From assembly GCA_019744975.1 (NCBI GenBank), contig JAIETP010000016.1, positions 1 to 64,000 of the forward strand: 64,000 nt of DNA, in the 5' to 3' direction. A program made the translations under genes and the position numbers. The stretch comes from Burkholderiales bacterium (lineage in GTDB: Bacteria > Pseudomonadota > Gammaproteobacteria > Burkholderiales > SG8-41). Shown piece after piece: positions 58,708 to 64,000 of this stretch; position 1 is the stretch's first letter; every line of letters begins with the position of its first letter. A model generated the notes under the pieces. The model did not search any database. It saw nothing but the letters and a program-made list of their open reading frames with translations, and had not been told where the DNA came from.

Positions 58708-60599
58708 GCGCTTTTCTGTAATGCGCCGGCCGCGTGTTTCAGGTGCACCAACAGCACAGAAATCGCCGCCGGTGTGACGCCGGAAATACGCGAGGCCTGG
58801 CCGATGGTTTCGGGTTTTGCGCGATTGAGTTTTTGCTGGACTTCAATCGACAGACTGCGCACCTGCGTGTAATCGAGATCCGCCGGCAGGCGCAGATCAT
58901 CCTGCTGAGCGCGATGTTCGATTTCTGTCTTCTGGCGTTCGATGTAACCCTGATATTTGGCCTGGATTTCCACCTGCTCGGCGACCTGTGCATCGGCAAC
59001 ACCCGGGCCTGCACCCGGCATGATCATCAGCGCGGCGTAAGTCAGCTCCGGACGCCGCAACAGATCTGCAAGTGAATGCTCACGTTCAAGCGGTTTTCCG
59101 AGCAGCTCTGTTGCCAGTTCCACAGACAGAATCTGTGGATTCACCCAGACCGATTTCAGCCGTTCCTGCTCCTCTGCAATGGCATCGCGTTTGCGTGCAA
59201 ACGCCGCCCAGCGCTGGTCATCCACCACGCCCAGACTCCGGCCGGTTTCGGTCAGGCGCAGATCAGCGTTGTCTTCGCGCAGGGACAAACGATATTCGGC
59301 GCGGCTGGTGAACATGCGATAGGGCTCGGATACACCGCTTGTCACCAAGTCATCGACCAGCACCCCGAGGTAAGCCTGATCGCGTGTTGGTGACCATGCT
59401 GATTTTTCGCTGACCTGCAAGGCAGCGTTGATCCCCGCCAGCAAACCCTGGGCCGCGGCTTCTTCATAACCCGTGGTGCCGTTGATCTGGCCGGCGAAAA
59501 ACAATCCGGCGATGGCCTTGGTTTCCAGCGAAGCTTTCAATCCGCGCGGATCAAAATAATCGTATTCGATGGCATAACCGGGGCGTGTGATATGCGCGTG
59601 TTCCAGCCCTTTAATCGAACGCACGACGGCGAGCTGCACGTCGAAGGGCAGGCTGGTCGATATGCCATTGGGATAATACTCGCTGACCGTCAGGCCTTCG
59701 GGTTCGAGGAAAATCTGGTGCGACGACTTGTCCGCGAAGCGATGGATCTTGTCTTCGATCGACGGACAGTAACGCGGGCCGACACCCTCGATGACGCCGG
59801 TAAACATCGGTGAACGATCGAGACCACCGCGGATCACGTCATGTGTGCGTTCATTGGTATGCGTGATCCAGCACGGCATCTGCGCCGGGTGTTGTTCACG
59901 GCGGCCAAGAAATGAAAACACCGGCGCCGGATCGTCACCCGGCTGTTCGGTGAGTTGCGCAAAGTCGATGGAGCGGCCGTCGATGCGCGGCGGCGTGCCG
60001 GTTTTCAAACGCCCCACCGGCAGTTTCAGCTCACGCAGCCGTGCCGCCAGGCTGACCGATGGCGGATCGCCGGCACGGCCGCCTTGATAATGTTCAAGTC
60101 CGACATGGATCAGACCGGATAAAAAGGTCCCCGCCGTCAACACCACGGCGCGAGCTTCAAAACGCAGCCCGATCTGGGTCACCACACCGGTCACCCGATC
60201 ACCCTGCACCACCAAATCATCAACGGCTTGCTGGAACACCGTCAGATTGGCTTGCTGCTCGATGCGGCCACGCATGGCCTGGCGATACAGCACACGATCG
60301 GCCTGCGCCCGGGTGGCCCGCACCGCGGGCCCTTTGCGCGAGTTGAGAATGCGAAACTGGATGCCGGCTTCGTCGGTCGCCGCCGCCATGGCCCCGCCCA
60401 GGGCATCAACCTCCTTGACCAGGTGACCCTTGCCGATGCCGCCTATGGACGGGTTACAGGACATCTGGCCCAGGGTTTCGATGCTGTGGGTCAGCAGCAG
60501 CGTACGGCAGCCCATGCGTGCGCTGGCGAGTGCGGCTTCGGTACCGGCGTGGCCACCGCCAATGACAATTACTTCAAATTTTTCAGGGTATTGCGTCAT
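58704..60599 (-). CDS. mnmG: tRNA uridine 5-carboxymethylaminomethyl enzyme MnmG (GidA)
   Basis: The 631-residue FAD enzyme works with MnmE (60777-62117) to modify wobble uridine 34. FAD binding is seen in [21 protein letters not shown] near residue 10. Conserved blocks follow: [65 protein letters not shown] and [21 protein letters not shown]. Two parS sites are in the gap upstream. Confidence 0.97.
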   Translation of the reverse strand: MTQYPEKFEVIVIGGGHAGTEAALASARMGCRTLLLTHSIETLGQMSCNPSIGGIGKGHLVKEVDALGGAMAAATDEAGIQFRILNSRKGPAVRATRAQADRVLYRQAMRGRIEQQANLTVFQQAVDDLVVQGDRVTGVVTQIGLRFEARAVVLTAGTFLSGLIHVGLEHYQGGRAGDPPSVSLAARLRELKLPVGRLKTGTPPRIDGRSIDFAQLTEQPGDDPAPVFSFLGRREQHPAQMPCWITHTNERTHDVIRGGLDRSPMFTGVIEGVGPRYCPSIEDKIHRFADKSSHQIFLEPEGLTVSEYYPNGISTSLPFDVQLAVVRSIKGLEHAHITRPGYAIEYDYFDPRGLKASLETKAIAGLFFAGQINGTTGYEEAAAQGLLAGINAALQVSEKSAWSPTRDQAYLGVLVDDLVTSGVSEPYRMFTSRAEYRLSLREDNADLRLTETGRSLGVVDDQRWAAFARKRDAIAEEQERLKSVWVNPQILSVELATELLGKPLEREHSLADLLRRPELTYAALMIMPGAGPGVADAQVAEQVEIQAKYQGYIERQKTEIEHRAQQDDLRLPADLDYTQVRSLSIEVQQKLNRAKPETIGQASRISGVTPAAISVLLVHLKHAAGALQKSA

Positions 60600-60701
60600 T
60601 TTTCGCCGTGCTGCCGGGGAGCCCTGAATGACTTCAGGGTTGGGCGCGCATCATAGCTAATTTTGCTGTGCAGCGAAAGACTGGGACGCCGGTAAACTCG
60701 G

Positions 60702-60717
60702 TGTTTCACGTGAAACC
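60702..60717. other. parS site
   Basis: TGTTTCACGTGAAACC differs from the consensus ParB site TGTTTCACGTGAAACA only at the last base. It lies in the mnmG-mnmE gap, about 3.4 kb from parB. Confidence 0.92.
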
Positions 60718-60748
60718 ATGGCTGGAACGGCGCCTGCCAACTCGAACT

Positions 60749-60764
60749 TGTTTCACGTGGAACC
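60749..60764. other. Second parS site
   Basis: TGTTTCACGTGGAACC has two mismatches to the consensus parS and lies 47 bp from the first site, in the same gap. The core CACGTG is intact, so it is probably a weaker ParB site. Confidence 0.8.
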
Positions 60765-60776
60765 ACCCAGCAGCCA

Positions 60777-62117
60777 TCACTTACCAATACAGAATTTGGA
60801 GAAGATTTCCCCCAGCAGGTCATCCGGGGTGTATTCCCCGGTAATGCTCGCCAGCGCTTCATGTGCCAGCCGTAATTCCTCGGCATACAGCTCCAGACGG
60901 TCCGTCACGACTGCGGCGGCGGCCAGATGGCATTGCGCCGTCTGCAAGGCTTCAATATGCCGCGCCCTGGCTGTAAACACCCCCTCCCCGGAGGGGTGCC
61001 AACCGGCCTGATCCCAAATCGCCTGTTTCAGCAATTCCAGGCCTTCCCCGGTTTTCGCGGAGACCCAGACCTGCTCTTCATTTTCAATCCGCTCCCGTGC
61101 TGCCTTGCGCCGGGACAGATCAATCTTGTTGTTCACCCGGATCCGCGCCAGGCCGGCAGGCAGGCGGTCAATGATTGCGCGATTGGCGCTGTCACTCTTC
61201 ATGCCGTCATCGGATACCAATAGCGCAAGGTCGGCCTTTTCAATCATGGCCCAGGTACGGCCGATGCCGATGCGCTCGACGGCGTCCACGGTTTCACGTA
61301 ATCCCGCCGTATCAATAATGTGTACCGGCAAACCATCAATATCGATCTGTTCACGCAGCGCATCCCGGGTCGTCCCCGGGACTTCGGTGACAATCGCAAT
61401 CTCCTCACCCGTCAGCCGATTCAGCAGACTCGATTTGCCAACATTGGGCTCGCCGATCAACACAACCTGGATCCCCTCACGCAACAGGCTGCCCTGGCGG
61501 GTTGCGGCCAGGGTCTGTTCCAGTTGTTCGCGAACGGCGGAAAGCTGTTGTTGCGCGCGGCCGGCGGTCAGGAACTCCACTTCTTCTTCCGGGAAATCCA
61601 GCGTCGCCTCAAGCAGAGTGCGCAAAGCGATGATTTTATTTGTAACTATTTGAATTAATTCAGAAAAATTACCTTGCAGGGAGCGCAAGGCGGCACGCGC
61701 AGCCAATGCTGTCGAGGCTTCTATCAAATCGGCCACCCCCTCGGCCTGCGCCAGATCCATACGGCCGTTGAGGTAAGCGCGTTCGGTGAATTCCCCCGGC
61801 CGCGCCAATCGCGCACCCAGCTCCAGGCAGCGCTGCAACAACTGGCGCATCACCACCGGTCCGCCGTGCCCCTGCAACTCGAGCACATCTTCACCGGTGT
61901 AGGAATGCGGAGCGTTGAAAAACAACAGCAGCCCCTGGTCCAGGGGCTGGCCTGCAGCGTCAAGGAACGTAGTCAGCAGCGCTCGGCGTGGTTCGAGCGA
62001 GCGCGGCGTCAGTCCCGCGGCGAAGCGCGCGAGTTGAGATCCTGAAATGCGGATAACACCGATACCACCGCGTCCCGGCGCGGTGGCGATTGCCGCAATG
62101 ATGTCGCGATGAATCAT
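60777..62117 (-). CDS. mnmE: tRNA modification GTPase MnmE
   Basis: The start was set at the ATG at 62117 (446 residues), where the family begins (IAAIATAPGRGGIGVIRISG); the frame open to 62297 only adds yidC antisense sequence. It has the GTPase motifs GEPNVGKSSL, the T of GTTRD, DTAG and NKIDLS, and ends with the catalytic CIGK. It works with MnmG on wobble uridine. Residues encoded at 61643-61672 form an AT-rich patch unlike the rest. Confidence 0.96.
   Translation of the reverse strand: MIHRDIIAAIATAPGRGGIGVIRISGSQLARFAAGLTPRSLEPRRALLTTFLDAAGQPLDQGLLLFFNAPHSYTGEDVLELQGHGGPVVMRQLLQRCLELGARLARPGEFTERAYLNGRMDLAQAEGVADLIEASTALAARAALRSLQGNFSELIQIVTNKIIALRTLLEATLDFPEEEVEFLTAGRAQQQLSAVREQLEQTLAATRQGSLLREGIQVVLIGEPNVGKSSLLNRLTGEEIAIVTEVPGTTRDALREQIDIDGLPVHIIDTAGLRETVDAVERIGIGRTWAMIEKADLALLVSDDGMKSDSANRAIIDRLPAGLARIRVNNKIDLSRRKAARERIENEEQVWVSAKTGEGLELLKQAIWDQAGWHPSGEGVFTARARHIEALQTAQCHLAAAAVVTDRLELYAEELRLAHEALASITGEYTPDDLLGEIFSKFCIGK
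61643..61672 (+). promoter_or_regulatory. AT-rich IHF-like motif inside mnmE
   Basis: On the plus strand TAACTATTTGAAT (61643-61655) has one mismatch to YAANNNNTTGATW and an AT tract follows. It is the weakest of the in-gene copies, but the codon use of mnmE breaks here. Confidence 0.35.
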
Positions 62118-62154
62118 GCGCGGCGAGTATAGCGCCGCGCCGTGACGCCGGTGC

Positions 62155-63828
62155 TCAGGCCTTCGGCTTGGCCGACTTCGTCGCGAGCTCCATGGCCCGG
62201 GTGATGTGCCATTGCTGCGCGATCGAAAGAATGTTGTTGACCAGCCAGTACAGCACCAGGCCCGCGGGGAAGAAGAAAAAGAAAATGCTGAAGGCAATCG
62301 GCATGATCTTCATGACCTTGGCCTGGATCGGATCCGGCGGTTCCGGATTGAGCTTGGTCTGGATGATCATGGTCGCGCCCATCAGGATGGGCAGGATGTA
62401 AAACGGATCCGCGATGGACAGATCCTTGATCCACAGCGCGAACGGCGCCTGGCGCATTTCGACGCTGCCAAGCAGCACCCAATACAAAGCGATGAATACG
62501 GGAATCTGCACCACGATCGGCAGACAGCCGCCGAGCGGGTTGATTTTCTCGGTCTTGTACAACTCCATCATCGCCTGCTGCATGCGCTGCCGGTCGTTGC
62601 CGTACTGATCTTTCAGGCGCTGTAATTTCGGAGCCACAATGCGCATCTTCGCCATCGAACGGTAGCTCGCCTCCGACAGCGGGTAAAACGCCAGCTTGAT
62701 GAAAATGGTCAGGATGATGATGGCCACGCCCCAGTTGCCGGTCCAGCCATGGATCCACTGCAGCACCCAGAACAGGGGTGCAGCGATCACTGTCAACCAG
62801 CCGTAATCGACCGCCAGGTCCAGCCCCGGCGCCAGAGCCGCGAGTTTTTCCTGTTCCTGCGGACCGGCGTAGAGCGGCATGGCCAGCGTCGTGCTGGCGC
62901 CCGGAGCGAGGGTCCCCGCCGGGATGATCACGCCGGCAGCGTACAGTCCCTGCGGCACCTGGCGGGTATAGAACTCCCGCGGCGTACCCTGCTTGGGCAA
63001 CCATGCACCGAGAAAGTAGTGCTGGAGCAAACCGATCCAGCCATCGTTGCCGCTCTTGGGATAGGGGACCTTGCCCTTCTCGATATCACTGAACGCGACT
63101 TTCTGGAATTTTTCCTTGTCGGTGTACACCGCGACGCCGGTATATGTCGGGACCATGGCGGAATCCCCTTCGGGCGGGGTCGAATCGCGCACCAGCTGGA
63201 AATAGGCAAACGCATCCACCGGCGCGGTGCCCGTATTGGTGACCTCATGCGCCACATCGATGACATAACTGTTGCGGCGAAAACGATAGATTTTCGCGGC
63301 TTTTACATCACCGGTGGCTTCCAGCCGGATTTCCAGGTCTGCCGCGGCATCTCCCAGTTTGTATTCGGCAGCCTGGGCGGTATACGCCGTCTGGTGGTTT
63401 GGCAGGTTGTTGCCGATCAGACCCGATTGCGCGATGTAAACGTGTTCGCTGGACCGCGTAAACAGCACAAAATTTTTCTTCCGGTCCAGCGTACCGCCGT
63501 GTTTCAGCAGTTCGAGGCGGATCAGGTCACCGCCGCCGGTGCTGATTTCTGCACGGTAAAGATCGGTTTCGACCTTGATGATCTGCCCGCTGTTCGCGGC
63601 AGCGACGGTCGGCGGCGCAGACGGATTCTGCAGCAACGCGGCACTGGGTGCGGGCAACACACCGGCTGCAGGCTGGGCCGGTATCGTTCCAGGTGTGGGT
63701 GTCGGAGTGACCGATGCCGACACTGCTGTAGCCGCGGTTGATTGCTGTTGGTCTCGCTGCCAGGACTCGTACAGCAGGAACACCGACATGGTGAATACAA
63801 AAAAGAGAACCAGCCGTTGCGAATCCAT
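62155..63828 (-). CDS. yidC: Membrane protein insertase YidC
   Basis: The 557-residue insertase has the N-terminal membrane anchor (residues 5-22), a Pro/Ala/Thr-rich linker, the large periplasmic beta-sandwich (about 75-330) and the conserved C-terminal core of five membrane segments. These include WGVAIIILTIFIKLAFYPLSE, PVFIALYWVLL, and FFFFFPAGLVLYWLVNNILS. It inserts inner-membrane proteins, including ATP synthase c, alone or with SecYEG. Only 30 bp separate it from rnpA; the usual yidD between them is missing. Confidence 0.97.
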   Translation of the reverse strand: MDSQRLVLFFVFTMSVFLLYESWQRDQQQSTAATAVSASVTPTPTPGTIPAQPAAGVLPAPSAALLQNPSAPPTVAAANSGQIIKVETDLYRAEISTGGGDLIRLELLKHGGTLDRKKNFVLFTRSSEHVYIAQSGLIGNNLPNHQTAYTAQAAEYKLGDAAADLEIRLEATGDVKAAKIYRFRRNSYVIDVAHEVTNTGTAPVDAFAYFQLVRDSTPPEGDSAMVPTYTGVAVYTDKEKFQKVAFSDIEKGKVPYPKSGNDGWIGLLQHYFLGAWLPKQGTPREFYTRQVPQGLYAAGVIIPAGTLAPGASTTLAMPLYAGPQEQEKLAALAPGLDLAVDYGWLTVIAAPLFWVLQWIHGWTGNWGVAIIILTIFIKLAFYPLSEASYRSMAKMRIVAPKLQRLKDQYGNDRQRMQQAMMELYKTEKINPLGGCLPIVVQIPVFIALYWVLLGSVEMRQAPFALWIKDLSIADPFYILPILMGATMIIQTKLNPEPPDPIQAKVMKIMPIAFSIFFFFFPAGLVLYWLVNNILSIAQQWHITRAMELATKSAKPKA

Positions 63829-63858
63829 AAGCTTTTTTTCTTTGCCGAGCGACTGCGC

Positions 63859-64000
63859 TTATTTTTTGCCCGGGCCGAGCAATCCGCGCAACAACTCCTG
63901 CAATTCCTTGAACAATGCCGCGTTATCGCTGCTGCGGGGACTGCCCCGGAGTTGTACAACAACATCCAGCGCATCAAGCTCTGCCGCCAACTCACGGTGC
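63859..64000 (-). CDS. rnpA: Ribonuclease P protein component, C-terminal fragment
   Basis: The final 47 codons of a minus-strand gene enter from the right edge: HRELAAELDALDVVVQLRG is the conserved helix-strand end of RnpA, followed by KELQELLRGLLGPGKK and a TAA stop at 63859-63861. RnpA joins the RNA subunit to mature tRNA 5' ends. rpmH and dnaA normally lie next, beyond the window. Confidence 0.9.
   Translation of the reverse strand, partial: HRELAAELDALDVVVQLRGSPRSSDNAALFKELQELLRGLLGPGKK

Overview
The window reads as a chromosomal segment of a betaproteobacterium of roughly 60% GC. The evidence is the gene order (pilMNOPQ-aroKB-dgt-gltBD-hemE-priA, and glmSU-glpD-atpCDGAHFEBI-parBA-rsmG-mnmG-mnmE-yidC-rnpA), the system II (ResB/CcsB) cytochrome c maturation genes beside a dihaem cytochrome c4, and the Mg-type HemB. 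Genus cannot be fixed from the sequence alone. Two parS sites, parAB, mnmG/rsmG and a truncated rnpA at the right edge place the right end next to the replication origin; rpmH and dnaA are expected just outside.

Layout. 1-1.7 kb: small secreted or membrane proteins and an exported glutaredoxin, all on the minus strand. 1.7-10.2 kb: a minus-strand operon for an acyl-CoA carboxylase with separate biotin carboxylase, two different carboxyltransferases and a 73-residue biotin carrier. It continues into a split ADP-forming acyl-CoA synthetase and an iron-alcohol-dehydrogenase-like protein that lacks the usual metal ligands. A GntR/FCD regulator is divergent (10.3 kb), separated from the operon by two back-to-back promoters over palindromes. 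A crotonase, an SH3-like protein and a glycerophosphodiesterase follow. 13.6-17.6 kb: ccsB, resB, cytochrome c4. 17.7-19.5 kb: engB and hemB, with an apparent minus-strand small RNA between them. 19.5-22.5 kb: an uncharacterised protein and PBP1A. 22.7-30.6 kb: type IV pilus assembly (pilM-Q), aroK, aroB, dgt. 30.7-44.4 kb: gltB, gltD, hemE, priA, argS, a SPOR protein and two tandem DsbA-like oxidoreductases. 44.4-49.2 kb: glmS, glmU, glpD. 49.4-56.3 kb: the complete F1Fo ATP synthase operon. 56.4-64 kb: parB, parA, rsmG, mnmG, parS, mnmE, yidC, rnpA.

Most genes are housekeeping; the unusual material is largely non-coding. (1) A minus-strand small RNA candidate between engB and hemB has four hairpins, two with ten-base CU-rich loops, and ends in a perfect intrinsic terminator. 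(2) An AT-rich motif of about 30 bp recurs at least nine times, both between and inside genes. Its core fits or nearly fits the IHF consensus, and three copies share the same 13-mer. (3) The hemE-priA gap carries two DnaA boxes flanking one such IHF-like site. (4) Three spacers carry long hairpins built from tandem 7-9 bp units, two of them inside the carboxylase operon, and a fourth spacer has six copies of a 12-mer. (5) The carboxylase/CoA-ligase operon has an uncommon composition and no evident substrate. All functional statements are read from sequence motifs; no database search was run.
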